Part shown: positions 1 to 11,538 of the stretch, one piece after another
Numbering within the stretch: the stretch's first letter is position 1
Layout: every line of letters begins with the position of its first letter
NCBI GenBank assembly: GCA_947184155.2
Contig: CAMXCT020006636.1
Span: 62,001-126,000, forward strand
Direction: 5' to 3'
Length of the DNA: 64,000 bases
Source of the DNA: Cladocopium goreaui
Taxonomy: Eukaryota > Sar > Dinophyceae > Suessiales > Symbiodiniaceae
Notes under the pieces: generated by a model
Told to the model about the DNA's origin: nothing
Database searches by the model: none
Seen by the model: only the letters and a program-made list of their open reading frames with translations
Position numbers and translations under genes: made by a program

Positions 1-806
1 AGGAATTGTTATAGCATGTAAACTTTCACAGGCAAGTTATGATAAACCATGGTCCATGGGATGGGATTGGAGTCCCAGGAAAAAGCGACATCTCATTGCG
101 TTTGGATGTCAACCTTCATCGGCATTTGCCAGTCTTCAGTTTTGGGGAACTCCACGACCGTTGAAGCATGCGAATGATTGGAAAACCTGAGAATGATTTG
201 ATGAAAGCACGATTCTTGCATATATGTATATAATTGTATATAATTATAATGTAGAGGATCAATACTATTCAAACCATTCAATCCGAACTATGGGCCCTAG
301 TTGCTTAACACAAAAAACTCACACCCCATCGGGCCGCACCACGGAGAGCCTATACTCTACGCACAAGATTCAGAAACACTGGTCATGTTCTGCAATGCAG
401 CCCGTCCCATAGGTGCTTTTGGATGTTTCATGCTCGTAAGAGCCAGGATTGCGAAGCAGTTGGATGCAAGCGGTTTTGTTGGTCCACAACTTAAGTTCAT
501 TTTTCAGACGACCCTGAAAATGTTGATTTTTGTTCATAACCGGATGACGGGACCCGATTCTAGATAGGGAAGTTGCATTATGACATCATTCTGACTTGGC
601 TAACTTTGATTTGTGCTATTGGTTGGGTGGGGTCATAAACCCGCAACCATAACTCATGGGGGCCCTTCATGACCTTCATGCGAGAAAAGCAGCAGCCTTG
701 GTCATTTACCATTTAGATAAAACGCCCATTCATAGTTGCTTCAATATATGTGAAAAAAATAATGATTTCCCATGTCGCAAACAGTTCGTCGTTACCAGAG
801 GACCAG
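1..806. other. AT-rich non-coding stretch
   Basis: No convincing exon or element. A frame open from 301 to 567 has a plausible middle (around 370-480) but no clear splice signals, so it is not called. Probably intron or intergenic DNA. Confidence 0.4.
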
Positions 807-877
807 GCCTTTTCCGAAAACTTCCCAGGCATCTACCTCGAAGTTGTCGTAGCTGAGCTGCACGCCGATGTGACCAG
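807..877 (+). CDS. Candidate internal exon, unknown protein
   Basis: A CAG acceptor ends at 806 and a GT donor starts at 878. The open frame between them reads AFSENFPGIYLEVVVA and continues ELHADVT, with a normal amino-acid mix, while other frames look non-coding. The product is not recognised. It is the first of a long series of + strand exon-like blocks. Spliced neighbours cannot be assigned. Confidence 0.58.
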
Positions 878-1474
878 GTCAAGATGGTGCTCCTTAAGCT
901 GTTCCACCAGCATGGTGGCTTTGGTATTTAAACATATTGATAATGTCAAACTCAACATTGTGGTTTGTATATGGTTGGAAATTAATTTTTTGGGGATGGA
1001 TATTGCTTTGAAATACTGCGCGAGAGAAATGTGAGGATATGTCCAAACCGGGCACAAATTGCAGCGTGTCCTTGCTGTTTTTTGAACGGAAGTTGCTATT
1101 TTTCAGACAGGGTTCCGGTCATTGGATTCAGGTGTCGGGGAATTCTAATTAATTCTATGGAATCCTTCTCTTAGATCAAATATTAGACCCTTGCCGCTCG
1201 AGGAATTAGCTCATGTTTGCATTCAAACATCGCACTTTTTGTGTACCTAATGAATCGAAAAACCTCTAAGTCAATGAATCTTGTTTCTGAGTGTTAACCA
1301 AATGCATACAACTCCAGAAAGTCCAGTCATTACCTCCATCACCCAAAGATAGAAGATGCATTGAAGACGCTATTTTTGTCTCACTCAACTGCTACTTTAG
1401 GCGGATTTCACCTTTCTATCTTGTTGTGGGTTACGACGAGCCATGGTGACCCAAGCCTCGAACTGGCAACTTAG

Positions 1475-1601
1475 GTCAAGCACCAAACACCGGCAGACGG
1501 TGCCACGCTGGGCAGCCGCATTTTGTGGCCCATGCTGCGGTCTTTCTTGCTGCGCTGCTTGCCGCGCTCGGTGTGCGCCATGGCACAACTTCGGGCCTGG
1601 G
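1475..1601 (+). CDS. Candidate exon with hydrophobic segment
   Basis: A GC-rich island follows a TTAG acceptor. One frame contains the hydrophobic run HAAVFLAALLAALGV, compatible with a membrane helix. The other frames are Cys/Arg-rich and look like shadows. The donor near 1602 is a guess. Family unknown. Confidence 0.33.
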
Positions 1602-2496
1602 GGTGGCCGGATGTGGCCATATGATGCCATATGTTTGACCTGAAGCAACAAGAGGTTGTAAAGTGGCTTAGCCTTTTGAAATCAAACATATCAAAACATG
1701 GACACATAGAAAACCAATATGTTTCAAGTGGAACATCGTCAATGAACCGTAGATTTTGCGCTGTATGATTGGGAATTGGGGGGGCGCGCTCTTAATGTGT
1801 TCAGCTGCGTGCCATGCAAATTAGGTTGACATGGGATGGCAGCTGTGGCTCATCATGCCAAATTGCTTCAACTTAGCCTTCAAACAAAAATCACGCCAGC
1901 AGAACTTGGGAAAATCCACCGTCGACTTTACGATCTGTGGACGTCTGCGGATCACATTCCAAGGGCTTCACCAAGAGTTTTCTACATTTGTTGAATGGCT
2001 GAAGCCCTTGGCGAACCCTTGGTTGACCTTGGTAGTAACCAGTTCAAGAACGGCTGGGGGACCCACAATTCCTTGGATCGTTCGCCAGGCATGGTGCTTT
2101 GGGATCATTTGATTCTCAGAGCCTCGGCAGCTATGAGTCTCTTTGGGTGCAAACTTGCATCACAAGGATGGAGCCTACAATGAAAAACATAGGTATTACA
2201 TTGTATGATTTTGTGATTATATGTATATAGATATATAATATATATATATATATAATCTTGTATCTTTATGTATGCCTATAAATAGTTAGATTCATGTTAA
2301 TGCACATATCACATATATATATACATACCATGTATTAGGGTGAGACTACAGTTTACCATGCAGTATGTGTGTTTTGGGATGTTTTGGATGTTTCTGGTGG
2401 GTCAAGCGTTGGCCAGGCCAACACAATATCAATGTCCCCATGCAGCACAACAGCCGCGGTGCCCCTGGAAACTAAATCCAACCAGGAGCTTATGAA
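1602..2496. other. Intron-like stretch with AT microsatellite
   Basis: Mostly non-coding. An AT dinucleotide tract lies around 2215-2255. A weak exon-like frame near 1995-2035 (MAEALGEPLVDL followed by GTAGT) is not strong enough to call separately. Confidence 0.4.
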
Positions 2497-2679
2497 TTGA
2501 GGGTTGGCAACCAATGTTGCAATCCAATCACCGATGAGTGTTTGGCAGCCAAAAGCGAGGATGTTCCAGCACCCAACTATACAGAGTTGATCTCAACTGA
2601 AGAATTGACACAGAATTGGATAGCAGAAGAATTCATATCCGCCAAGCATCGCCAAGCAATGGTTATTGACTCATCTTAG
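2497..2679 (+). CDS. Weak hypothetical coding block
   Basis: A 60-residue open frame with balanced composition (for example KSEDVPAPNYTELIST) ends in TAG at 2677-2679. The frame starts with TTG rather than ATG, so it would be an exon continuation rather than a whole gene. No family recognised. Confidence 0.28.
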   Translation: MRVGNQCCNPITDECLAAKSEDVPAPNYTELISTEELTQNWIAEEFISAKHRQAMVIDSS

Positions 2680-2847
2680 TTTCCCTCAACTTGGCGAACT
2701 TGTCCCATCATGTTTATTCATTGTCCTATCATGTTACCATCATTTTCCCCTCATTTTCCTATCATTTTCCTATCATTTTCCCATCATGTTCCGTCATTTT
2801 CCATCGTTTTCCCGTAGAAATAGGTTGGGCCCCCTCCCTTTTCCCAG

Positions 2848-3011
2848 GTTGGCGCGAGCCCTGGCACCTGCTGCTGGCCGCCTTAAGCATTTTGCGCTGC
2901 AAGCGCCAGCTGCTGCTCCATCTATCGCCGTCGCAGAGCGGCGACAAGGCAGTGAAACTCATCATGAGCGCCACCGAAACGGAAGCTTTGGCGAAAAGCT
3001 GGAATCGTTAA
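2848..3011 (+). CDS. Candidate exon, unknown protein
   Basis: The acceptor TTTTCCCAG precedes a GC-rich island of about 160 nt in an AT-rich context. The best frame begins WREPWHLLLAALSILRC and ends KLIMSATETEALAKSW, running into a TAA at 3009-3011, so it could be a terminal exon. A second frame is also open but is Ala/Arg-biased. Product unknown. Confidence 0.5.
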
Positions 3012-3883
3012 GATAGCTGGAAAATCGACGAAATTGATGATACATAGAGATCATTTTCATAGTTCATATCCATTGATTATGATTGGACACTCTTCATTTA
3101 TAGTCATTCCCCATGCAGCAATGAACATAATCTATGATCCCCATCATATCCCCATTATATACCCAGCCCAGCAATGAACATAATCTATAAATTGTGGCAA
3201 TTTTTGCTGGGCATATACTGGGGGGATATGATGGGAGTGCCGCGGACATATTAGTGAATGAACAATGACGTATACTAAATATTGAACAGGGATACACCGG
3301 TGAAAACCCAACTTACTTTAAAGTATGTTGATTGCAGTAAGTTTGGCACCCTGTATGAAGCAGCAGAAGGCAGCGAATGTTTAACCAATAACCAAGGAAC
3401 ATGAGTTCACCAAGAAGAATGTTTGGTGTTGGCATAGTCATGCGGAAACATGATTTGATGATAGGGGTAAACATTCGTGAAATCCTAATTCTTCCATACC
3501 TGAGGTAAAGTTGGGGTGTGGCAAAAGTTTGAATTTGAACAGGATGTCATCAGGAAGACCAACTTGGTGGGATGTATCCATCAAACACGAGGACAGATAT
3601 TTTGTGCCCAGCTTCTGCCAAAAGGTCGGAGGCTAGCTAAACACCGTTCTCAACCCTTGCCATTTCCTTGCTCAAGATCCCCCAAACCACAAACAAAATT
3701 ATAATATATATAGACGACAACAAACTACATATATTTTCCAAACAAGTGACATGTAAACCCACAGCAATCCATATTGAATCCGCTTAAACCCATGATATCC
3801 CATGATAAATCCATGATGTACCCATATAATGTCCATATTAATCAATCGTTTCCGTTGGTTGGTAGTTGTTGGACTTTCCCAAG

Positions 3884-4017
3884 GACCCAGCTGAGCTGCT
3901 CAAGAATTTCCACGCCCTGAGAAACGACATCCGCGATCTTCGCGACACCCGCGAGGTGAAAGAGCTCTGGAACCAGGACGTTGAGGACTTGGAGGCTGCC
4001 ATGGCATCAGCTGCCAG
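3884..4017 (+). CDS. Candidate exon, charged helical protein
   Basis: The acceptor CCCAAG is followed by G and the donor is AG/GTTTTT. The single good frame reads DPAELLKNFHALRNDI, then a charged helix with RDLRDTREVKELWNQD and LEAAMASAA. The composition suggests an alpha-helical, possibly coiled-coil segment. Family unknown. Confidence 0.62.
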
Positions 4018-4588
4018 GTTTTTTCTAACCATCTGATAGTTCAACGTGGCAAAGGAATATTCACTATGGCCAATAAAGCGGGGACAATCATCGATGGGGA
4101 TTTTGTTCATCGCCACGGTTGATCATTTGGTTCTGTGTAATGGGAAAACATATGTAAAATGGAATATGGGGTTGTGGAAGCAACATGGAACCAACCAACA
4201 TGTGGTTATTTTGCTGTGTGGTACATGCACAATATACAGTACGCGAAAAAAATATGGGGTTTGTTTATGTTTAAACTTGTTTAACCACCAGGGTATAATT
4301 CAACAATGGGAACATGTCATGGAATTTAATGGAATATCACTGGGGAAGCATTAATGGAGGAAAATACATTAAGATTAGTCATAGCTCGACTCATACCCAC
4401 TTTGGGACGGAAAATGAAATCAAAAGAACACTGTTCAGTTTTTAAATGATTATATTATGCCATCATCAATCCCTTCAGTGTCAGTTTTCGTCCACTCATT
4501 TTTGATACAATCTCATCAAATCTATACGTCTATAAGACTTAATTCATGTTTCTCTAATGTGTCCTTGTTGTTTCTTTTTTCCTCCTAG

Positions 4589-4681
4589 AACAAATAGCCC
4601 ATGTCCAGATGCCTCAGGTGGCTGAAAGCGAGGTCATAGAACAGGAGCCTTTTGGGGGATATCAGAGGGAAATCTGCGCCG
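4589..4681 (+). CDS. Candidate exon, unknown protein
   Basis: A strong polypyrimidine acceptor (TTTCTTTTTTCCTCCTAG) and a GTAGTG donor flank a frame reading IAHVQMPQVAESEVIEQ then EPFGGYQREICA. Its phase does not fit directly after 3884-4017, so an exon lies between them or they are from different genes. Confidence 0.52.
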
Positions 4682-4718
4682 GTAGTGAGATATGAAATGA
4701 GGGAAAAAGGGATATGGA

Positions 4719-4816
4719 AAACTAACAGGTTGCTATGGAAAATCACCTTTTTTTAGTGTGTAAATCAGCTATTTCTATAGCCATTTTCAACGGCTATGTT
4801 AGTTTACCAGAGGGTA
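4719..4816. mobile_element. Family A MITE, left end degraded
   Basis: The right terminus TTTACCAGAGGGTA and the internal CTATGGAAAATCACC / GGCTATGTTAG arms match other family A copies. The left 13-bp terminus is missing. Confidence 0.6.
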
Positions 4817-5107
4817 TGGAAAACACAGACTAAGTTCATGGATTATATCAGTCCATCAGCAAAGAACATATGGATTTGATCGGGAAAGATGGGGGGATAA
4901 TCCAAAAACGTTCCAAAAACCATTGGATGTCATTAGGGGAAAAAATCTAATCAAGGGGAAAGATTGGGCTTTCACCGGGCAGAGACGGTGTTCCTATCGG
5001 GATTGGGGATCATACACTGCTTCCAGACCCGTGGCGGCTCCCATCAGCTCCCATCTACTATATGATAGCACAAAAAGAACCAACCAGAGACTTTCCTTCT
5101 AAGATTT

Positions 5108-5236
5108 CTACAATGTGGGGCCCCCCAGTTATAAGTTGGTTTATAAGCCCCAGGAACTATAGTTATAAGTACCATAAACCATAGTTATTGGAGTTATAAA
5201 CCAACTGAACGCTACCTTGGGGGTCTCACATTGTAG
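5108..5236. mobile_element. Family C palindromic MITE
   Basis: Terminal inverted repeats CTACAATGTGGGGCC and its partner ending CACATTGTAG surround nearly palindromic arms containing TTGGTTTATAA and TTATAAACCAA. A second copy lies at 8785-8916. Non-coding. Confidence 0.65.
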
Positions 5237-5468
5237 GGACCCTCCAATCAAACATGGCAATGGATGTTATAGATGATGTTCCCATTAATCACTATGAATC
5301 ACTATTAATATCACTATGAATATCTATTAATCATCCATCTCCAATTGATTTACCCATAAAAAATTGTGGTTTTCCATAGTTTTTTGGTATGTTTACCAGA
5401 GGGACATCACCCATGTCAAGCTAATTTTACCATTCAACTCAACCCCATCCTTAAAGGCGATTTTCCAG

Positions 5469-5573
5469 CAGGAGTGCGTCCTTGAAGGCAAGGAGAAGGA
5501 GACGCAAACCGAGGAAATGTGCCCCTTGGATTCGGCAGATTCAGTCTGCGCAGCAGCCAAAGGCTTGAACCCA
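5469..5573 (+). CDS. Candidate exon, unknown protein
   Basis: The acceptor TTTTCCAG and a GT donor at 5574 enclose exactly 35 codons: QECVLEGKEKETQTEE followed by MCPLDSADSVCAAAKG. The composition is acidic and balanced. Product unknown. Confidence 0.52.
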
Positions 5574-6414
5574 GTTGCGATTCCATCATTTATCATATAT
5601 AATATTTGTATATATATGATAATCAGAATTATATATATATATATATCTGATTATATGTATATTGATATATTATTATATATATAGTGATACTTGAACCCAT
5701 ATTTATAATGGTTTTGTATAGTCATATCATTATCAATTTTACTCGATAGACAAGGTGCCTTATTTTGAAAATTTACCCAATAACAGTCATAGTCATAGTC
5801 ATAGTACTTATTGCCATCACAAAATCTTCATATGATTGGGTAATAATTCATAGTATCTCGAAAGTGATTTAATGGAAAGCCTGCAGGGAAACCGAGATAT
5901 TTACTGGTAAAAAAAATGTGGTTTGCAGAATGATCCATAATCATTGTAACACATTATTGTTGGTTAAACCCCATTATTGGTTGTTATCATCATACTTTAT
6001 CCAAGAACAGTCAGATCATCGATTGATTATTAACTATTATACATTACGATATCAATAGTTGACATTCAGTTGAATATCAGTTTTACTAGTATGATAATGA
6101 ATTGAATACTCTATATATATATATATATGTAGTATCAATTATCAACTAGTACAATTGGTAATATCCATTCACAGTACCAATTGATATTACCAATTGTATT
6201 ACCACTTGTACTAGTTGATAATACCAATGTTGAACTGTGATAGTCATTGGTATTACCAATGAATTAGTCATTGAGTAATTGGTAAACTAATGATTGCAAT
6301 TAGTAATGGCAATCATCAATAGTAACTAATAACATCGGTTCAAATAATATACCCAGTCATGTCACTGATATTGGTACTAATAACATTGGTACTAATAACA
6401 CTAGTATCCAGCCA

Positions 6415-7690
6415 TATTATTAGTAACTAATAACACCTAATAACATTGTTACTAATAATATACCATATCATCAGTAGTTACTAGTAACTAATAACATTGT
6501 TACTAATAATATACCATATCATCAGTATTACTAATTATTAATAACATTGTTATTAATAATATGCCATATCATCAGTAGTTACTAATAACTAAGAACATCG
6601 TTACCAATAATATACCATATCATCAGTAGTTACTAATAACTAACAACATCGTTACTAATAATATACCATATCATCAGTAGTTACTAATAACTAATAACAT
6701 TGTTACTAATAATATACCATATCATCAGTAGTTACTTATAACTAATAACATCGTTACTAACAGTATACCATATCATCAGTAGTTACTAATAACTAATAAC
6801 ATTGTTATTAAAAATATGCCATATCATCAGTAGTTACTAATAACTAATAACATTGTTACTAATAAGATACCATATCATCAGTAGTTACTAATAACTAACA
6901 ACATCGTTACTAATAATATACCATATCATCAGTAGTTACTAATAACTAATAGCATCGTTACTAATAATATACCATATCATCAGTAGTTACTAATAACTAA
7001 TAACATCGTTACTAATAGTATACCATATCATCAGTAGTTACTAATAACTAATAACATTGTTATTAATAATATGCCATATCATCAGTAGTTACTAATAACT
7101 AATAACATTGTTACTAATAAGATACCATATCATCAGTAGTTACTAATAACTAATAACATCGTTACTAATAATATACCATATCATCAGTAGTTACTAATAA
7201 CTAATAACATTGTTATTTATAATATGCCATATCATCAGTAGTTACTAATAACTAATAACATTGTTACTAATAAGATACCATATCATCAGTAGTTACTAAT
7301 AACTAATAGCATCGTTACTAATAATATACCATATCATCAGTAGTTACTAATAATTAATAACATCGTTACTAATAATATACCATATCATCAGTAGTTACTA
7401 ATAACTAATAACATTGTTACTAATAAGATACCATATCATCAGTAGTTACTAATAACTCATAACATCGTTACTAATAATATACCATATCATCAGTAGTTAC
7501 TAATAACTAATAACATCGTTACTAATAATATACCATATCATCAGTAGTTACTAATAACTAATAACATTGTTACTAATAAGATACCATATCATCAGTAGTT
7601 ACTAATAACTAATAACGTCGTTACTAATAATATACCATATCATCAGTAGTTACTAATAACTAATAACATTGTTACTAATATGCCAGTTAC
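6415..7690. repeat. 51-bp satellite, about 24 copies
   Basis: The unit contains CCATATCATCAGTAGTTAC followed by TAATAACTAATAAC and a variable CATCGTTACTAATAATA block. Successive CATCAGTAG motifs are 51 bp apart. Variants (ATATACC, AGATACC, ATATGCC; CATTG or CATCG) alternate in a partly regular order, suggesting expansion of multi-unit blocks. The unit is not preserved as a coding frame. Confidence 0.9.
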
Positions 7691-7714
7691 TAACCCAATC
7701 ATGTCATCTCTAAG

Positions 7715-7828
7715 GCCTCGAGGCTGAGGACTTCGCGCGCCTCTTCTCCGACCTCAGTGTGCCGCCGCAACATGCGCCGGCGATGCGGCAGGACGCCGCG
7801 GCGGAGACGCTGGAGGCGGGACAAAAAC
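7715..7828 (+). CDS. Candidate exon, unknown protein
   Basis: A sharp GC-rich island begins just after the satellite. The acceptor is CTAAG followed by G and the donor is C/GTGGG. The frame reads LEAEDFARLFSDLSVP then PAMRQDAAAETLEAGQK. Antisense frames are Arg-rich shadows. Family unknown. Confidence 0.52.
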
Positions 7829-8035
7829 GTGGGAAAACGTGGAGAAAGATAAGCGGTTTTACTGGGATAAATTTGGGAAAACATGGGAACACATGGGAAA
7901 ACCATCAATTTGGGGGTGGGATTTTGGATTATTACCAGGAAAACATGGGGAAAACACGTGGATTTTGGTGAAACTTTGATGGTTTTTGCCTTGAAACATT
8001 GGTAATTAATCGTGATTGTTAGTTCTTTTTGCCAG

Positions 8036-8115
8036 CAGCAATTGGGTTTGAAGCAGCAAACATTGAGGAACATGAGAGGCTGGACCAGCAAAGATTTGGA
8101 CTTGAGGATCCATAA
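8036..8115 (+). CDS. Possible terminal exon
   Basis: The acceptor TTTTTGCCAG is followed by a frame reading AIGFEAANIEEHERLD then QQRFGLEDP and a TAA at 8113-8115. A longer open frame in another phase (8012-8305) overlaps it, so the assignment is uncertain. Confidence 0.36.
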
Positions 8116-8668
8116 ATGGGTGGTTTTTGCGTACGGCCTTGGAAACAATATATTGATTGGTTTGATAGCCTGGAACTTATCAGAACTTTTTGATGACCAT
8201 TGCTGTGTCATTTTGATCAATTCCGCGCTGGCTGACTTAGACCAAGAGAGGCCCATGAAATTACATAAGCGGCTGTTGATTGCGCTGCGCACTGCGCACT
8301 GCTAGGGCAGGGACCTGCATTGATTGCATGAAACCATGATGAGTTTAGCAGAAAGTGCTGTCCTAGAGATCCGGGACCCGGAAGCAATGATCTCATTTCC
8401 ATGTGTCAATCCAATGTAGCCATGTCAACCACCCTGATTAATCAACCCTGACCATTGGGGAGAGCCCATTTGTCAATCTGGGTTTGTCTTATCGGGTGCC
8501 CCAAAATATCCAAAATCCAATGGTTTATCTTGTCCAATCAAATCTCAAATTTTGGGGCAGGCCTCCATTAACAAAATCCAATTATCATGTGAAGTTGGTT
8601 ATGTATATCATGTATATCTCATAATTTCTGGCCCCATTATAGTTGGATCCTCCATGGGAATCCTCCAG

Positions 8669-8746
8669 GGCCCCAGGGCCTGCAGGGCCCCAGTGCCGCC
8701 AGGCGGATCTCGTTACGGAAGCAGAGAAGAACGCTGGGCGAACCCA
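8669..8746 (+). CDS. Candidate exon, unknown protein
   Basis: The acceptor ATCCTCCAG is followed by G. The preferred frame reads CRQADLVTEAEKNAGRT. An alternative frame (Gly/Arg/Pro-rich) is also open, so the phase is not certain. Confidence 0.4.
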
Positions 8747-8784
8747 GTGTGGGACAGTTTTTTTTCCCGGCTTTTCCAAAAAGG

Positions 8785-8916
8785 CTACTGCAAAGTGGAG
8801 CCCCCTAGATAGCTAAGCTGGTTTATAACTCCAATAACTATGGTTTATGGTATTTATAACTATAGTTAATGGGGTTTATAAACCAATTTATAACTAGGGG
8901 GCACCACATTGTGTAG
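8785..8916. mobile_element. Family C palindromic MITE
   Basis: Same architecture as 5108-5236: CTAC...GTGGAGCCCCC at the left, GGGGGCACCACATTGTGTAG at the right, and long complementary arms with TGGTTTATAAC. Confidence 0.62.
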
Positions 8917-8994
8917 CTGTAGCTCGGAACATCCTATGGTGGAAAATGATGATCCTATAGTTGACATGTGCTGCTTAAATGTTTTTTGGGGGGC

Positions 8995-9131
8995 ATGTAC
9001 CGCGGTTCTATTTCTGGACGGACCCGCTATGAAGCGTTGAGAGCCTCAGGAATTCTTGAGATTTCGCGCTGCTATACACGCTTCAGGCAGGAGACACCTG
9101 AGCTGGGGTCATGGAACCCTCACCTCAAAAA
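8995..9131 (+). CDS. Weak candidate exon
   Basis: Only one frame is open through this GC-richer block (MYRGSISGRTRYEALR, then RQETPELGSWNPHLKK). It ends at a possible AA/GTATAA donor 30 bp before a family B MITE. No family recognised. Confidence 0.3.
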
Positions 9132-9161
9132 GTATAAAGATTGGGTTTGGAAGAACATGTG

Positions 9162-9259
9162 CTGGTTGGTGGTTTGGAACATTTTTTATTTTCCCCAATA
9201 GTTGGGATGATGATCCAATCTGACTAATATTTTTCAGGGCGGTTGAAGCCACCAACCAG
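9162..9259. mobile_element. Family B MITE
   Basis: Termini CTGGTTGGTGGTTTGGAAC and GCCACCAACCAG are inverted repeats. The middle carries TTGGGATGATGATCC and TATTTTTCAG as in other copies. Confidence 0.72.
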
Positions 9260-9536
9260 GTTGCTATTGGTAGTGGCTATGGGTCCGTGCCTTCTACATC
9301 ACATTGGAGATTCGACCATCAATCATTTGGATCATTCAGGCAGAGACTTCTCACAGAGATAATTCCCACAGATAGTGGGTTTAACGATTTATTCCCCCCA
9401 TCTGATTAAAAACAAACCTGGATAAAACATGGTAATGAAATCCCATTAGATCATGTGAAATCCCCATTGTTGGTGAAATATGACCATTCTCCTATGGTTT
9501 TTCTAGAGGCTCCACCTGGAGAATTCCTTCCCGCAG

Positions 9537-9618
9537 AGCCATGGTCGCAGGTGATGCCTCTGACCAGAGCACGGTACTCCCCAGTGCTGGGCCCACGGTG
9601 CTGGAGACCGAGATTAAG
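9537..9618 (+). CDS. Weak candidate exon
   Basis: The acceptor TTCCCGCAG and the donor AAG/GTGGGC enclose a frame starting MVAGDASDQSTVLPSA and ending PTVLETEIK. It could include a start codon at 9541. Other frames are also partly open. Confidence 0.3.
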
Positions 9619-9915
9619 GTGGGCCTGGAAGATCCTGGAAGCTGCACCAAACCACTGGTTTTTGATACGTTTTCTTTGTTTGTCATGTTGTTTTCTTGTT
9701 TTTTCCTGAATTTTGCATTGTTTTGTTTGATTTTGGTGACATACAGCATTAAATAAATATATATATATACATATATGAGTAACCGACAAAATTATTGTAA
9801 TACTATATAATTTAGTCTTTGCTTCGCCTTGGCCTTTCCAAGGTTTCACAAAACCTTCATAACTGATAGGGGACGACCCTATACCGATACCCCATTTGTG
9901 ATACCTCCGGGAATA

Positions 9916-11224
9916 TCATGAACTTCCACACTACCCCCGGCAGTACTACCCTAAGAGAATTTTAGATAGTAAATAAGAAAACGGGTTTGTATCCCCTGAT
10001 TTTTCAAGAAATAATTAGTAGCCTAATAAAGAAAATGGGGTGGATACAAACCAAAACTAATTAGTAGCCTAATAAGAATTGATTTTGGCATTTTGTATAA
10101 AACTTATTAGCATGCTAATAAGGAAAAAAAATCCTTATTAGCATGCTAATAAGATTTATACAACTTTTTTTTGTATAAAATCTTATTAGGCGCCTAATAA
10201 GGATTTTTTTCATTAATAGATGCCTAATAAGATTTTATACAAAATTGACAGGGTATGATTTTTGTATAAAATCTTATTAGGGTCCTAATAAGGAATTTGT
10301 GCCTTAATAGATGCCTAATAAGATTTTATACAAAATTGACGGGGATGATTTTTGTATAAAATCTTATCAGGGTCCTAATAAGATTTGTGGCATTAATAGA
10401 TGCCTAATAATATTTTATACAAAATTGACGGGGATGATTTTTGTATAACATCTTATTAGGGTCCTAATAAGATTTTATACAACAAAACCTTAATAGTACC
10501 CTAATAAGTATTGGAAGGGATAACATCCACAATTGTTCCTTATTAGAGGCCAATTAGGTTTTTTGCACTCTTTTTGTATCCCATGATATAGTGTTTGGAT
10601 ACAAAAACTTAATAGTGCCCTAATAAGTATTGGAAGGGATAACATCCACAATTGCTCCTTATTAGAGGCCAATTAGGTTGTTGTACTTTTTTTGTATCCC
10701 ATGATATAGTGTTTGGATACAAAAACTTATTAGTGCCCTAATAAGGATTTAAAGGGATAACAATTTGCCTTATTAGGTGTCTATTAATTTTTTGTATCCC
10801 CCAGGGCCGGGCTTGGATACAAAAACTTATTAGTATACTAATAAGGACAGAAATTGCCTTAATAGCATACTATTAAGTTTTTGTATGATTTAGGGGATAC
10901 AAATCCTTGTTAGGATACTAATAAGAAAAAAGGCACTTTTCTTAATGTAGACCGGATTAGTATACTAATAAGGAATTGGATACAAAATCACACGTAATGG
11001 ATTTTAGGCCTTAATTACTATCTAATTTTAAGCTACTATTAGCATATTATTAGTATGCTAATAGGATACATTTAAGGGTTGTATCCGTATCCCAGAATGA
11101 GATTTTTTTCCTTATTAGCATACTAATAATATCTTATTAGTATGCTAATAAGGAATCCACAAATGGTCAAATCCTTAATATTTTTGTAGGGTAGTACGGC
11201 GGGGGGTAGTGTGGAAGTTCATGA
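9916..11224. mobile_element. Palindrome-rich element with ~38-bp terminal inverted repeats
   Basis: Left arm 9916-9953 (TCATGAACTTCCACACTACC, then CCCGGCAGTACTACCCTA) is matched in reverse complement at 11187-11224 with few mismatches. The interior (about 10020-11160) is packed with palindromes of the form CTTATTAG-NNNN-CTAATAAG with different centres (GCATGC, GGCGCC, GTATAC, GGTCC). Outside the arms, 9857-9880 and 11243-11265 share the direct repeat GATAGGGGRCGASCCTA, which may be an old target duplication. No ORF of note. Confidence 0.68.
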
Positions 11225-11436
11225 GAATATTGAAATCCTCACAACCGATAGGGGGCGAGCCTAATTTGTGCATGGCATTAAATTTAACATACAATTTTGT
11301 CCGCTACTCTCTCTCTCTATATATATATATATGTATATGTATGTACATTTGAGTATAGGAAAATACAGCCATTCATTTGGTCCTTTCCTCATTTGGCTGG
11401 TTTTATGTGGCTTTATTTTGTCAGCTTTCTCTGCAG

Positions 11437-11538
11437 CCTCTGACACCAGGCCGGCTTGGCGCGGTTGGACACATCGCTGGATTCGACCACCATGGACTTC
11501 CCAGACTTCTCAGCAACTCATTGCAGTCACGGATAAGC
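11437..11538 (+). CDS. Candidate exon, unknown protein
   Basis: The acceptor TTTCTCTGCAG and a GT donor at 11539 enclose 34 codons. The frame reads PLTPGRLGAVGHIAGF then DHHGLPRLLSNSLQS. Plausible soluble protein fragment, family not recognised. Confidence 0.47.

Noticed and set aside
6415..7690. Regularly spaced repeats as CRISPR
   Set aside because: The whole 51-bp unit is repeated, with no variable spacers.
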